Translations under genes and position numbers: made by a program
In this document: piece after piece, positions 53,642 through 63,361 of the stretch
Layout: every line of letters begins with the position of its first letter
Position numbering within the stretch: position 1 is the stretch's first letter
The notes under the pieces: model-generated
Seen by the model: the letters and a program-made list of their open reading frames with translations, nothing else
Told to the model about the DNA's origin: nothing
Database searches by the model: none
Origin: Sulfitobacter sp. DFL-14
GTDB lineage: Bacteria > Pseudomonadota > Alphaproteobacteria > Rhodobacterales > Rhodobacteraceae
Direction: 5' to 3'
NCBI RefSeq assembly: GCF_003335585.1
Contig: NZ_QBFD01000015.1
Span: 845,073-909,072 of the forward strand
Length of the DNA: 64,000 nt

Positions 53642-54912
53642 CAGCCCCGACATCGGACGCCATCCTTGCGCGGATGATGGCGCTGCACCCCAAGATCATC
53701 GACCTGACGCTTGACCGGATGTGGCGGCTGCTGGAAGCACTGGGCAATCCGCAAAACGACCTGCCGCCGGTGATCCATATTGCCGGCACCAATGGCAAGG
53801 GGTCGACCCAGGCCATGATTCGCGCAGGCCTTGAGGCGGCGGGCAAAAACGTGCACGCCTATACGTCCCCCCATCTGGCGCGGTTTCACGAGCGCATCCG
53901 GCTGTCTGGCGAGTTGATCGCCGAGGATGCGCTGACCGAGGTGCTGGATGAATGTTACGCCGCCAACGGCGGTGGCAACATCACCTATTTCGAGATCACG
54001 ACCGCTGCAGCGCTGCTGGCATTTGCCCGCACGCCTGCGGATTACACGCTGTTGGAAGTCGGTCTGGGCGGACGGCTGGACGCGACCAATGTGGTGGAAA
54101 AACCCGCGCTGAGCATCATCACCCCGGTGTCGGTGGACCATCAGCAATACCTGGGTGAAACACTGGCCGAAATCGCCGGTGAAAAGGCGGGGATCATCAA
54201 GCGGGGCGTGCCCTGCATCGTGGGACCGCAAGAGGAAGCGGCCCTCGAGGTGATCGAGGCACGGGCGGCGCGGCTGGGCGCGCCGGTGCTGGCATACGGG
54301 CAGCAATGGCATATCGGCCAGGAAGCCGGGCGCATGATCTATCAGGATGAGCGCGGTCTGCTGGATCTGCCCCTGCCCAATCTGCCCGGTGCGCATCAGG
54401 TGATGAACGCCGGGGCGGCGCTGGCCGCTCTGCGGCATCTGGGCGTGAGCAACGAGGCCTGCGAGGCTGCGGTGACCGGTGCCTACTGGCCCGCACGGAT
54501 GCAGCGGCTCAGAACCGGGCCGCTGGTCGATCTTGCGGGCGCGGCCGATCTGTGGCTGGACGGGGGGCACAACCCGGCGGCGGGCGAGGCAATTGCTGCA
54601 TTGCTTGCCGAGGCGCCCGAACGCCCCACCCACCTGATCTGCGGCATGCTGAACACCAAGGATATCGGCGGTTACCTGCGCCCGCTGGCGGCACATGCGC
54701 GGTCGCTGCATGCGGTTTCCATCCCCGGCGAAGCCGCGACACTGCCCGCTTCGGAAACCGCCAAGGCCGCGCGGGCGGCAGGGCTGGAGGCCGTGGAATC
54801 ACCCGATGTGGCACATGCGCTTGCTGAAATCGTGGCGCAGGACCCCCATGCACGGGTGCTGATCTGCGGGTCGCTTTACCTTGCCGGTGTGGTGTTGCGC
54901 GAAAACAGCTAG
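53638..54912 (+). CDS. folC: Bifunctional folylpolyglutamate/dihydrofolate synthase
   Basis: ATP-dependent ligase of 424 residues adding glutamate to folates (and to dihydropteroate). Motifs: [20 protein letters not shown] (P-loop), [31 protein letters not shown] and [21 protein letters not shown]-terminal Rossmann-like domain with [13 protein letters not shown]. Start overlaps accD stop. Confidence 0.95.
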   Translation: MTAPTSDAILARMMALHPKIIDLTLDRMWRLLEALGNPQNDLPPVIHIAGTNGKGSTQAMIRAGLEAAGKNVHAYTSPHLARFHERIRLSGELIAEDALTEVLDECYAANGGGNITYFEITTAAALLAFARTPADYTLLEVGLGGRLDATNVVEKPALSIITPVSVDHQQYLGETLAEIAGEKAGIIKRGVPCIVGPQEEAALEVIEARAARLGAPVLAYGQQWHIGQEAGRMIYQDERGLLDLPLPNLPGAHQVMNAGAALAALRHLGVSNEACEAAVTGAYWPARMQRLRTGPLVDLAGAADLWLDGGHNPAAGEAIAALLAEAPERPTHLICGMLNTKDIGGYLRPLAAHARSLHAVSIPGEAATLPASETAKAARAAGLEAVESPDVAHALAEIVAQDPHARVLICGSLYLAGVVLRENS

Positions 54913-55028
54913 CGGGCGATATTTCGTTGCAGATGCTCCTCTGTGGGCCAGATGTGGTATGATGTACCTCAATTCAAACACGTGGTTTGACCACAAGAAC
55001 ATATTGAGGACGACACCGGAGCAGCACC

Positions 55029-55217
55029 ATGGCACATCAATCGAACACCATCTCCGAAAAGCAGAGCGACAACCGTGGCCTGTCTCAGGCGATCTTTATC
55101 ATGGTTGGCATCGGCATCATCCTGGGCGGTCTTTGGTTTCTGTATCAAAGCACCGCGCCTTATCATCCGGACGTCACCGGCGGGCAGGAAGAGATCTATC
55201 TGTCCACCGACAGCTAG
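55029..55217 (+). CDS. Small single-pass membrane protein
   Basis: Protein of 62 residues with one membrane segment (QAIFIMVGIGIILGGLWFLY) and hydrophilic ends, the C-terminal end probably outside. A GGAG ribosome binding site lies 8 bases before the ATG. No family recognised; length and layout resemble many small roseobacter membrane proteins. It follows folC by 116 nt, with its own transcription possible. Confidence 0.65.
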   Translation: MAHQSNTISEKQSDNRGLSQAIFIMVGIGIILGGLWFLYQSTAPYHPDVTGGQEEIYLSTDS

Positions 55218-55234
55218 GGATCCCGGTCCAGAGC

Positions 55235-56293
55235 CTAACTGCCCCAGCCTTCGGCCTGCATTTCGCGCAACCGTGATGCAGTGCGTTCGAATTCAAAGGT
55301 GCCTTCCCCTTCGAGGTAGAGCATTTCCGGCACGGCAGCGGCAGAGCAGATCAGCCTGACGCGCGCCTCGTACAGGGCGTCGATCAGCGTGACGAAACGT
55401 TTTGCCTCGTTGAAATTGCTGCGGCCCAGTTGCGGGATGTCGTCCAGCAGAAGAACCCGCACGGCATCGGCCAGCGCGAGGTAGTCAGCCGCACCCAGCG
55501 GTTTTCCGCATAGCCCGTGAAACCCGGCCCGCGCCATACCGTTGCGAAAGGCCGGTATCTCGACCTCGCGGCCCTTGACCTTGAGGATCAGGGGCGCGCC
55601 CGGTCCGCCTGCCAGATCGTTCCAGACCGCATCCATGGTCGCGCGGCTTTCGGCATTCACCGGTGTGAAATATACCTGACTGCCCGCCAGCCGGTCCTGC
55701 CGGTAATCCTTGGGGCTGGCCAGTTCATGCACCACCATGCGATCCTTGATCAGATCGATGAAGGGCATGAACAGATTCCGGTTCAGCCCATCCTTGTACA
55801 GGTCGTCCGGCACCCGGTTCGACGTGGTCACGACCACAACACCGGCGGTAAAAAGCGCCTGGAACAGGCGGCCCACGATCATCGCATCGGTGATGTCGGT
55901 GATCTGCATTTCGTCAAAGGCAAGCAAGCGGACGGATTCGACCACATCAGCCGCGACCGGGGCAATGGCATCGTCAACGCCGGTCTTGCGGGCCTCGTGC
56001 ATGGCGCTGTGGATTTCCTGCATGAAGGCATGGAAATGGACCCGTCGCGACGGAATGTCGCCCATATGATCAACAAACATGTCCATCAGCATGGATTTGC
56101 CACGCCCCACCCCGCCCCAAAGGTAAAGCCCCCTGGGCGGTTCGGGTGCCTTGCGGAACAGACCCTTCTTGACCGGGTGCAACAGGGCGGTGCGGATGCG
56201 GTCGAACTCCGGCAAAACGGCCTGTTGCGCCGGGTCCGCTGTCAGCTTTCCTTGGGCAATCAGGTCATCATAGGTTTCTTGCAGTGTCGGCAT
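55235..56293 (-). CDS. zapE: Cell division protein ZapE (AFG1-like ATPase)
   Basis: AAA+-like P-loop ATPase of 352 residues. Walker A in GGVGRGKSMLMDMF, followed by RRVHFHAFMQEIH; Walker B in LLAFDEMQITDITDAMIV; sensor region VVTTSNRVPDDLYKDGLNR. It belongs to the AFG1/ZapE family, which in E. coli acts at late Z-ring constriction and in mitochondria as a chaperone. Transcribed alone, from the gap with repeat A3. Confidence 0.93.
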   Translation of the reverse strand: MPTLQETYDDLIAQGKLTADPAQQAVLPEFDRIRTALLHPVKKGLFRKAPEPPRGLYLWGGVGRGKSMLMDMFVDHMGDIPSRRVHFHAFMQEIHSAMHEARKTGVDDAIAPVAADVVESVRLLAFDEMQITDITDAMIVGRLFQALFTAGVVVVTTSNRVPDDLYKDGLNRNLFMPFIDLIKDRMVVHELASPKDYRQDRLAGSQVYFTPVNAESRATMDAVWNDLAGGPGAPLILKVKGREVEIPAFRNGMARAGFHGLCGKPLGAADYLALADAVRVLLLDDIPQLGRSNFNEAKRFVTLIDALYEARVRLICSAAAVPEMLYLEGEGTFEFERTASRLREMQAEGWGS

Positions 56294-56352
56294 GGAGATT
56301 TCTTACAGGCCCGCGCCGGCGATGGAAAGCAGTGGCGCCTGCGCCGGGCGCA

Positions 56353-56457
56353 TAAAGCGCCCCGCCTTAAACCTGCATCGCCAATACCCTGCTGCGCTAC
56401 GCGCTCGCGGGACATTGCCGATGTGATCTGTCTCAGGTCAAAGGCGGGACGCTATAG
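56353..56457. repeat. Palindromic intergenic repeat, family A, copy 3
   Basis: Same layout as 11281-11386: arms AAAGCGCCCCGCCTT and AAGGCGGGACGCT, core ATACCCTGC ... GCGCTCGCGGGACAT. Here it lies between divergent genes (zapE and an MFS gene), so transcription termination cannot be its general role. Confidence 0.75.
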
Positions 56458-56549
56458 GTCAAGAAATGTGGGTGTATCAACACATTTGATCATTTGACGC
56501 GACAATTGGTTTCGGTACTTTTGAGACAAATTCAAATGGCGGACCTGGC

Positions 56550-57791
56550 ATGCAAGAACGGACATCCATTTTCACCCCCGTTCTCTTGGTCGGGTGTTTC
56601 ATCATCATGGTCAGCTTTGCGGTGCGCGCATCTTTCGGTGTTTTCCAGATTCCGATTGCAGAAGAATTCGGCTGGCTGCGCACGGAGTTCTCGCTTGCCA
56701 TCGCGATCCAGAACCTTGCCTGGGGTGTCGGGCAGCCGATATTCGGTGCTGTCGCCGAAAAGATCGGCGACCGGCGGGCCATCATCATCGGGGCGGTTGT
56801 CTATGCGCTGGGGCTGATCCTGTCGGCCAATTCCGGCACCCCGCTGGAGCATCAGGCCTATGCCTGGCTGGTGGGTTTCGGCATCGCGGGCACCGGGTTC
56901 GGCGTGATCCTGGCGGTTGTGGGCCGGTCGGCTTCCGATGAAAACCGCTCCATGTCACTGGCGATTGTCACGGCGGCAGGATCGGCGGGCCAGGTGTTCG
57001 GCGCGCCGACAGCCGAATGGCTGCTGACGTTTATGAGCTGGCAGAGCACCTTTCTCGTCTTCGCGGCGGTCATTCTGGCGATGATCCTGACGCTGCCACT
57101 GATGCGCGCGCCCGCGATGGCCAGCAAGGCGGAGCTTGAGGAAAGCATGGGCCAGATCCTGGTCAAGGCCTTCCGCGATCCATCTTATACGCTGATCTTC
57201 CTGGGGTTCTTTTCCTGCGGATATCAGCTGGCCTTCATCACCGCCCATTTTCCGGCCTTCGTGACCGAGATGTGCGGTCCGATTCTGGCGGGCGGGGTGC
57301 TGCATAACATCGGGATCACGACCACATCGGCACTGGGCGCCGTGGCGATTTCGCTGATCGGTCTGGCGAATATCGCGGGGACCCTGGCCGCGGGCTGGGC
57401 GGGCAAGCGCTATTCCAAGAAATACCTTCTTGCAGGCATCTATGTGGGCCGCACGGTGATCGCGGCGATGTTCATCATGTTTCCAATCACGCCGGTTACG
57501 GTGATCCTGTTCTCTGTCGGAATGGGCGCGCTCTGGCTGGCGACAGTGCCGCTGACCTCGGGCCTTGTCGCGCATATCTACGGGCTGCGGTACATGGGCA
57601 CGCTCTATGGCATTGTTTTCTTCAGCCACCAGCTGGGCAGTTTCATGGGCGTCTGGCTGGGCGGGCGCATGTATGACGCCTATGGCAACTACGAAGCCGT
57701 GTGGTGGATCGGCGTGGCCGTGGGGGCTTTCAGCGCCATCGTGCATCTGCCGATCCGGGAGAAACGGCTGGCAGGGCTGGTGACGGCCTGA
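56550..57791 (+). CDS. MFS transporter, monocarboxylate/OFA-like
   Basis: Integral membrane protein of 413 residues with twelve hydrophobic segments. FGVFQIPIAEEFGWLRTEF is typical of the MFS groups transporting monocarboxylates or oxalate/formate (with R/W-rich loop after helix 1), and VAEKIGDRRAIIIG is the motif A loop. Substrate cannot be told; an organic anion is plausible. The gene converges on the hydrolase remnant downstream. Confidence 0.85.
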   Translation: MQERTSIFTPVLLVGCFIIMVSFAVRASFGVFQIPIAEEFGWLRTEFSLAIAIQNLAWGVGQPIFGAVAEKIGDRRAIIIGAVVYALGLILSANSGTPLEHQAYAWLVGFGIAGTGFGVILAVVGRSASDENRSMSLAIVTAAGSAGQVFGAPTAEWLLTFMSWQSTFLVFAAVILAMILTLPLMRAPAMASKAELEESMGQILVKAFRDPSYTLIFLGFFSCGYQLAFITAHFPAFVTEMCGPILAGGVLHNIGITTTSALGAVAISLIGLANIAGTLAAGWAGKRYSKKYLLAGIYVGRTVIAAMFIMFPITPVTVILFSVGMGALWLATVPLTSGLVAHIYGLRYMGTLYGIVFFSHQLGSFMGVWLGGRMYDAYGNYEAVWWIGVAVGAFSAIVHLPIREKRLAGLVTA

Positions 57792-57802
57792 TCCGGGCAG
57801 AG

Positions 57803-57839
57803 GGCAGCGGTACGTGACTCAGGTCCTGCGTCAGACGCC
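57803..57839. repeat. Half copy of repeat family C
   Basis: 37 bp matching the right arm of the palindrome at 5361-5459 (positions 5423-5459) at 28 of 37 bases, in the same setting: between convergent stops of an MFS gene and an alpha/beta hydrolase. The left arm is not present. Confidence 0.6.
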
Positions 57840-58744
57840 ATAGCGCCACAGGATTTTCAGTATCTCGTCTGCATGGATGTAGGTCAGCCCGTGCCCGGCC
57901 CCTTCAAGCACCTCATGCGCCGCCTTGCTGTTCCATTCCGCCAATGTCCCGATGGCGGCAGCCGGGATCACCCTGTCGGCACCGCCCCAGATCGCCAGCA
58001 CCGGCAGGCCTGCCACCTGCAGCTTCGCGTGCTCGGGTTCCAGTGTTTTGGACAGGAGCCCGCGCAGGCTGGCCAGCACCGCAGGGGTAAACCCCTGATA
58101 CTCCGTTTCTTTGGCCTGAAGCAGGGTGACGTCCGGCACCGCAGTGGGCAGTTCGCGCTCGGCCCGGACGCCCTTGCGATGTATCCGGGGAAACAGGACC
58201 AGCATCAACCAGTCGCCGATCAAGGGGGTGTCGATGATAAACCGCATCAGCTTGCCACGCGCCAGCCCCATACCCGCCGGTGCCAGCAGAACCAGCCGGT
58301 TGACCCGGTCGGGATGTTCCGCCGCAAAGGCCGTGCTGATCGCCCCGCCCATCGAATAACCGATAAGCGTGAAGCCACCCTCGACCCCTTGATGGGCGAG
58401 CAACTCGCGCAGCTGGTCGAGAAAGAAAGCTCGGTCCTGCGGCGCCCTGGCCGGTCGGAATAACCGCGACCGTAGAGGTCATAGGTCAGCACCCGGTAAC
58501 CCCGCTCAACAAAGCCGGGGGTCAGGCCGCCCCAGACGAAACTGGGTGTGGTCAGACCGTGCACGCAGACGCAGACCGGCCCGTCCGCCGGGCCATGCCA
58601 GTTAAAATGCGTGATCCCTTTGCTGAGCCGCACAAATTGTCCCGGTGCCGTGCTGCGCGCGCTGTCGTCCATGCTGTGGCGGTTCCATTCGATCAGCAGC
58701 GGCAGGGTGATGACCGCCGCCAGGATCAGCAGGAACCAGATCAC
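57831..58744 (-). pseudogene. Alpha/beta hydrolase, interrupted by a one-base frameshift
   Basis: N-terminal part (58744 downward) has a membrane anchor or signal-like start MIWFLLILAAVITLPLLIEW and VCVHGLTTPSFVWGGLTPGF, running to DLYGRGYSDRPG; the continuation AFFLDQLRELLAHQG, with nucleophile GYSMGGAIST, acid GGADRVIPAA and His in EGAGHGLTYIH, lies in another frame down to 57831. Adding one G to the GGG run (plus strand 58445-58447) restores PGAPQDRAFF and a single ~305-residue protein. Either a recent mutation or an assembly indel. Intact otherwise, all catalytic residues kept. Followed by the ornithine-cyclodeaminase-like gene upstream in the same operon. Confidence 0.8.
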
Positions 58745-59661
58745 AGTCCTGCGTTCCAGCGATCCAGGATGTAACGGCTGGTCATCAGATCCAGATGCGC
58801 GCCACCGCCGTTCTTGAACAGCGTGATCTCATCGCGGGACTCTCGGGTAAACCGGGCGAGGTCGTAGTAATCCGCAATCAGATCGTCGCGGGTGATTGCC
58901 CCGGATTCCAGCGGGATGTTGATTTCGCCGATATGGCCGATGGTGGTGTCAAAACTGTCTACAAAGATGCGCGCCCGCTTCAGTGCCGCATCATCTGTTT
59001 CGCGCATGTCGGGTCGGTAGGCGCCGATCAGGTCGATATGTTGCCCCGGTTGCAGCCAGTCGCCCCTGATCAGGGGCTGGGTCGACATGGTGGCCGAGGT
59101 GACAATGTCCGCGCCGCGCACGGCGGTTTCCAGATCCTCGGCAACCGCCAGACCCGGCAATTCGCTGGCCATGGCCTGAGCGTTCTCCGTGGTCCTGTTC
59201 CAGACGGTAAAGGCAGCATCCGGAAAGGCGGCGGAATAGGCTGCATGCAGCGCCCTGCCTTGGGTCCCGGCCCCGACGATCAGGATGTTGCGGCTGTCCG
59301 GGCGCGCCAATCTGCGGGCAGCCAGCAGGCTGTCTCCGGCGGTCTTCCATTTGGTCACCAGATGGAAATCGACAATGGCGGCCATCTGGCCCGTATCGTC
59401 CGCATAAAGGCAGACACCACCGTTCACCATGGAACGGCCCTGGGCCGGGTTGCCGGGAAAGACAGTGGCCGATTTGACCGCGATGCCCAGGCCGTCGATC
59501 CAGGCGGCGCGGTTGAGCAATGTATCCTTGCCCCGGTAGAGGAATGTATCGCCGATCTCTGCCTTGGGCAGATCATGGCCTGCAGCCAGCGCATCGGTCA
59601 GTCCGATCCAATCAAGCAGCGCCTCGCCCGCATCGAAGGGGATGTTCGGGACATCGGTCAT
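58741..59661 (-). CDS. Ornithine cyclodeaminase / pyrroline-2-carboxylate reductase-like protein
   Basis: NAD(P)-dependent protein of 306 residues of the mu-crystallin/OCD family: Rossmann motif ILIVGAGTQGRALHAAYSA, plus KSATVFPGNPAQG and VDFHLVTKWKTAGDSLLAAR. Activity could be deamination of ornithine, reduction of cyclic ketimines or alanine dehydrogenase-like; sequence alone does not decide. Start at 59661 overlaps the HAD gene stop (ATGA); the hydrolase start overlaps its own stop. Confidence 0.88.
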   Translation of the reverse strand: MTDVPNIPFDAGEALLDWIGLTDALAAGHDLPKAEIGDTFLYRGKDTLLNRAAWIDGLGIAVKSATVFPGNPAQGRSMVNGGVCLYADDTGQMAAIVDFHLVTKWKTAGDSLLAARRLARPDSRNILIVGAGTQGRALHAAYSAAFPDAAFTVWNRTTENAQAMASELPGLAVAEDLETAVRGADIVTSATMSTQPLIRGDWLQPGQHIDLIGAYRPDMRETDDAALKRARIFVDSFDTTIGHIGEINIPLESGAITRDDLIADYYDLARFTRESRDEITLFKNGGGAHLDLMTSRYILDRWNAGL

Positions 59662-60278
59662 TGCGCTTCCTCCTCGCTCAGCAGGTCTGCCGCGACAAGG
59701 CGGCCGGCCCATCCTTCGGGACCTTCGAACAGATGGGTCTGCCATCCCCGCGCAGCGGCGGCGGCGATATTGGCCGCGCTGTCATCGGTAAAGAGCAGGG
59801 CGGCCGGGTCAACGCCGCTTTCGCTTTCCAGATGGGCAAAGATGGCCGGGTCCGGTTTCATCATCTTCAGATGACCGGAGATGAAATCGCGGTCGAATGA
59901 CCGGAAAAACGGATAATGCGTTGCGGCCAGATCATAGGTTTCGATCCCGAAATTGGTCAGCGAAAAGACCGGCACGCCGTTCTTCTGCAAGACCTGCATC
60001 AGCCGCACCGAACGGTCGATGGCAGGTGTTGCCATGTCCATCCAGTGCTGTTGCCACAGCAGGATTTCGTCGTACCAGTCCGGGTTGGCCCTGGCGGTGG
60101 CCAGCACCAGATCGCCAAAGGGTTCGCCCATATCGACCCGGCGGTTCATATCGAAAAGGTCTACGGAAGCGAACAGCGCCTGCCGGCGTTCAGCCCCGAT
60201 CAGGCGGTCATAGACCGGGAGCGGATCCCAGTGGATCAGCACGTTGCCAATGTCGAAAACGACGGCCTGCGGTTTCAT
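59658..60278 (-). CDS. HAD family hydrolase (class IA)
   Basis: Protein of 206 residues with all HAD motifs: motif I VVFDIGNVLIHWD (nucleophile Asp in FDIGNV), motif II VFSLTNFG, motif III Lys in GHLKMMKPDPAIF, and motif IV LLFTDDSAANIAAA. It resembles haloacid-dehalogenase-like phosphatases and YihX-type sugar-phosphate phosphatases. Substrate unknown. First gene of a minus-strand run with OCD-like and hydrolase genes. Confidence 0.9.
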   Translation of the reverse strand: MKPQAVVFDIGNVLIHWDPLPVYDRLIGAERRQALFASVDLFDMNRRVDMGEPFGDLVLATARANPDWYDEILLWQQHWMDMATPAIDRSVRLMQVLQKNGVPVFSLTNFGIETYDLAATHYPFFRSFDRDFISGHLKMMKPDPAIFAHLESESGVDPAALLFTDDSAANIAAAAARGWQTHLFEGPEGWAGRLVAADLLSEEEAQ

Positions 60279-60332
60279 CTGTCTTTATCTCCCCTGCCTG
60301 GAAATCCCGGGCGTTCTTTTCAACGAGAAAGG

Positions 60333-60785
60333 CTATTGCTGCTGTGCTGCGCGCAGGGCGCGCTCCAGCGCGTCCAGAAAACGGGAGCGGTCGGCCTTTG
60401 TAAAGCTCTTGCCGCCGCCTTGCCGAAACGGATCGGCAGCACGCAGGTCGGCCATCAGGTCGCGGGTGGCCAGCACGTTGCCGATGTTGGCCCCGGTCAG
60501 GGCCTCACCGTTGTGCTTGAGCACCTTTGCCCCCGCCGCCACGCATTTGGCGGCAAGCGGGATATCGCCCGTCACCACAACATCGCCAGTGCCCGCGCGC
60601 TCCGCGATCCACATGTCCGCGACATCGGGCCCATCCGGCACGATCACAGTCTCGACCAGCGGGTTCTGTGAAGGCCGCAGACCTCCGTTGGAGACGACGA
60701 ACATCCGCACCTTGTGGCGTGTTGCCACGCGCTCTGCCTCTGCCTTGACCGGGCAGGCATCGGCGTCGATGTAGAGCGCGGTCAT
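60333..60785 (-). CDS. YaiI/YqxD family protein (DUF188)
   Basis: Protein of 150 residues, [20 protein letters not shown], the DADACPVK signature of DUF188, thought to belong to the PIN-like nuclease fold, with [20 protein letters not shown]. Cellular role is not known. Start at 60785 overlaps the fghA stop (ATGA); ATG three codons upstream is possible. Confidence 0.92.
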   Translation of the reverse strand: MTALYIDADACPVKAEAERVATRHKVRMFVVSNGGLRPSQNPLVETVIVPDGPDVADMWIAERAGTGDVVVTGDIPLAAKCVAAGAKVLKHNGEALTGANIGNVLATRDLMADLRAADPFRQGGGKSFTKADRSRFLDALERALRAAQQQ

Positions 60786-61615
60786 GCGCCCCACAGTGCT
60801 TCTGCATGGAAGGCGATGTGATCTTCCATGAAGCTGGAGACAAAGAAATAGCTGTGGTCATAGCCCGGCTGCATCCTGAAGGTCGCTTGCTGGCGTTTGG
60901 CGGCAATGGCGGTGGCCAGCGCTTCGGGTTTGAGCAGGTCAAGGAACTGGTCGGAAGCGCCCTGGTCGATCAGGATCGGCCCGTCAAATCCCTTGTCTGC
61001 CATCAACAGGGTCGCGTCATGGCGCGCCCATGTTGCCTCGTCGCTGCCCAGGTAGGCAGCAAGCTGTTTTCTGCCCCAGTCGCTTGCGGTGGGGTTCGCA
61101 ATGGGGGCAAAGGCGGAGACCGATTTGAACCGCCCGTCGAGGTTCATCGCAAGGGTCAATGCGCCATGCCCGCCCATCGAGTGACCGGTGATGCCCTGCC
61201 GGTCCAGGTCGATGGCGAAATTTTCGCCGATCAGCGCGGGCAGTTCCTCGGCGATATAGTCCCACATGCGGAAATGAGGTTTCCAGGGGTCTTCGGTCGC
61301 GTTCACGTAGAAACCGGCACCTTTGCCAAGGTCATAAGCCTCGTCGTCCGCCACATCCTCGCCGCGCGGCGAGGTGTCGGGAAAGACCAGCGCGATTCCG
61401 TGATCCGCCGCCCAGCACTGCGCGCCGGCCTTTGTCATCGCGTTTTCATGGGTGCAGGTCAGGCCGGACAGATACCACAGCACAGGTACGGGCCCGTCGC
61501 GGGCTTCGGCGGGCAGGAAGAGGCCGAACGTCATGTCGCAGCCGCAGGTCGCGGAGCTGTGCGAATAGACCCCCTGCGTGCCGCCGAAACAGGCGTTTTT
61601 AGAGATCGTTTTCAT
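60782..61615 (-). CDS. fghA: S-formylglutathione hydrolase
   Basis: Serine hydrolase of 277 residues completing glutathione-dependent formaldehyde oxidation: hydrolyses S-formylglutathione to formate. Contains [20 protein letters not shown], the nucleophile motif [14 protein letters not shown] and the His in [20 protein letters not shown]. Ribosome binding site AAAGGA before the ATG at 61615. The usual alcohol dehydrogenase partner (adhC/flhA) is not in this window. Confidence 0.94.
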   Translation of the reverse strand: MKTISKNACFGGTQGVYSHSSATCGCDMTFGLFLPAEARDGPVPVLWYLSGLTCTHENAMTKAGAQCWAADHGIALVFPDTSPRGEDVADDEAYDLGKGAGFYVNATEDPWKPHFRMWDYIAEELPALIGENFAIDLDRQGITGHSMGGHGALTLAMNLDGRFKSVSAFAPIANPTASDWGRKQLAAYLGSDEATWARHDATLLMADKGFDGPILIDQGASDQFLDLLKPEALATAIAAKRQQATFRMQPGYDHSYFFVSSFMEDHIAFHAEALWGA

Positions 61616-61676
61616 GGTGTGTCCTTTCGAGGTTTCGGGTCTCATGGAATGATGGAAAGCGGCGCGAACCCTGGTG

Positions 61677-62606
61677 TCAAACCTGGGTGATCCAGCCCAC
61701 GACAAGGCTGAAGGTCAGGATGCTGACGGCGGTGGACAACAGGATCGCGGTCGAGACCCGGACCGGGGCGACGCCGTAATGCTGGGCAAGCATATAGACG
61801 TTTCCGGCCACGGGCAGCGCGGAAACGGCGATGATGACGCCTGCCTTGAACGGGTCCACGCCGAACAGGAACAGCGCCGCAAAGGCGACAAACAGCGGGT
61901 GCAGCACCAGTTTGCAAAAGCTCAGCCAGCCCGCGATGTGAATCCGCTCGGGTTGGGTCAGTGCCAGCGATGCGCCAATGGCAAACAGGGCGCCCGGTGT
62001 CGCGGCGCCGCCGAGGATGCTGAGAAAGTCGTTCATCGGGTCCGGGATGGGGATCTGCAGACCCGACCAGACGAAGCCCAGAACGATGGCGACGATCATC
62101 GGGTTGCGGATCAGGCCCAGCCCGATGGGCCGCAGCATCTGCATCGGTGCCAGACCGCCACGGGAACCGGTAATCAGGATGACGATCAGGCTGGAGAAGA
62201 CAACCAGGTCTATCGCCAGCGCCAGCAGCACCGGGCCGACCGCCTCCGGGCCCAGAAGCAGGGCGAGCATCGGAACACCGAGGAACCCGGTGTTTCCGAT
62301 CACCGCGCATTGCGCCTCGATCGCGGTTGTCGGCACGTCCTGGCCGCGCAGGAAACCGACAAGCGTGGCGATCCCGTAGACAAAGCTCGTCCCCCAGAGA
62401 TAGGCGACCACAAGGCGGGTATCCCAGACCTCGGCCAGTGACAGATTGGCGGAAAACCGGAACAGCATTGCCGACAGGGCAAAGTAGAAGACGAACTTGG
62501 TCAGATATGCGGTGGCTTCGGCACTGAAGAACCTGGACCGTCCTGCCCAGAAGCCCAGCCCGATCAGGGCAAAGAAGGGCAGAGTTTTCATGAAGATCGC
62601 CAGCAT
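61677..62606 (-). CDS. AEC family transporter
   Basis: Membrane protein of about 309 residues with ten hydrophobic segments, auxin-efflux-carrier/malonate-transporter family: ALIGLGFWAGRSRFFSAEA, CAVIGNTGFLGVPMLALLLG (conserved mid-region with NTGF) and SALPVAGNVYMLAQHYG (NxYxLAxxY). Such proteins carry organic acids. The start is uncertain (62606 or 62591). Divergent from a TetR regulator, which probably controls it. Confidence 0.85.
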   Translation of the reverse strand: MLAIFMKTLPFFALIGLGFWAGRSRFFSAEATAYLTKFVFYFALSAMLFRFSANLSLAEVWDTRLVVAYLWGTSFVYGIATLVGFLRGQDVPTTAIEAQCAVIGNTGFLGVPMLALLLGPEAVGPVLLALAIDLVVFSSLIVILITGSRGGLAPMQMLRPIGLGLIRNPMIVAIVLGFVWSGLQIPIPDPMNDFLSILGGAATPGALFAIGASLALTQPERIHIAGWLSFCKLVLHPLFVAFAALFLFGVDPFKAGVIIAVSALPVAGNVYMLAQHYGVAPVRVSTAILLSTAVSILTFSLVVGWITQV

Positions 62607-62667
62607 GTCCCAAGGGGTATCCAGCAATGCGGTCCGGTGCAAGCGTCCTGCTGCACGGAAATACCGC

Positions 62668-62696
62668 TTGGAACTGAACGATTCGGTTTATATTGT
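62668..62696 (+). promoter_or_regulatory. Promoter with embedded palindromic operator for the TetR gene and divergent transporter
   Basis: TTGGAA (62668-62673), 17-nt spacer, TATTGT (62691-62696). The spacer region holds AACTGAACGATTCGGTT (62672-62688), arms matching at six of seven positions around CGA, a plausible TetR-dimer site between -35 and -10. Confidence 0.5.
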
Positions 62697-62721
62697 TGTA
62701 CCTCAATGCTTCGGAGCAGAA

Positions 62722-63339
62722 ATGAACGTTGCCCCCCCAAAGGTTCGCAAGGGCCGGAAATTCGATCAGGTGCTGGAAGGCGCGCGTTCCGTGTTCATGG
62801 CTGACGGTTTCGAAGGGGCCAGCGTCGATGAGATCGCCCGTGTTGCTGCGGTGTCCAAGGCGACGCTTTACAGCTATTTTCCTGACAAGCGGTTGTTGTT
62901 CATGGAGGTTGCCAGCTCTGAATGCGCCCGCCAGAGCCAGGAAGCGGTCAAGAGCATCGACATGTGCGCACCGCCCCGCGCGGTGCTGGGCCAGGCCGGG
63001 CGGCACTTCCTGCGGTTTCTGACCTCGACCTTCGGGCAGCAGGTGTTTCGGATCTGCGTTGCCGAATCGGATCGGTTTCCCGAGCTGGGCCAGAAATTCT
63101 ACAGCACCGGTCCTGCGGTTGTGCGGGCCGAGATGGTTGCCTATTTTCAGGGGGCCGAGGCCCGGGGCGAACTGCGGATCGAGGATCACGCCCTGGCCGC
63201 CGACCAGTTTGGCGAGCTATGCAAGGCCGACATCTGGACGCGGCTGATCTTCGGCGTGACAAAGACAGTCTCTGACGCCGAAATCGACAGGGTGGTGGAC
63301 AGCGCGGTCGAGACCTTTCTGGCCCGGTACGAAACATGA
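62722..63339 (+). CDS. TetR family transcriptional regulator
   Basis: Protein of 205 residues: N-terminal HTH (ILEGARSVFMADGFEGASVD-like, here VLEGARSVFMADGFEGASVD, then EIARVAAVSKATLYSYFPDK), C-terminal ligand domain (TetR_C_AefR-like, HFLRFLTSTFGQQVFRICVA). The ATG at 62722 has GGAG six bases upstream. It likely represses itself and the divergent AEC transporter via the palindrome at 62672-62688; the inducer is unknown. Confidence 0.9.
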   Translation: MNVAPPKVRKGRKFDQVLEGARSVFMADGFEGASVDEIARVAAVSKATLYSYFPDKRLLFMEVASSECARQSQEAVKSIDMCAPPRAVLGQAGRHFLRFLTSTFGQQVFRICVAESDRFPELGQKFYSTGPAVVRAEMVAYFQGAEARGELRIEDHALAADQFGELCKADIWTRLIFGVTKTVSDAEIDRVVDSAVETFLARYET

Positions 63340-63361
63340 GAACGAGATCAAGGAACAGGAC

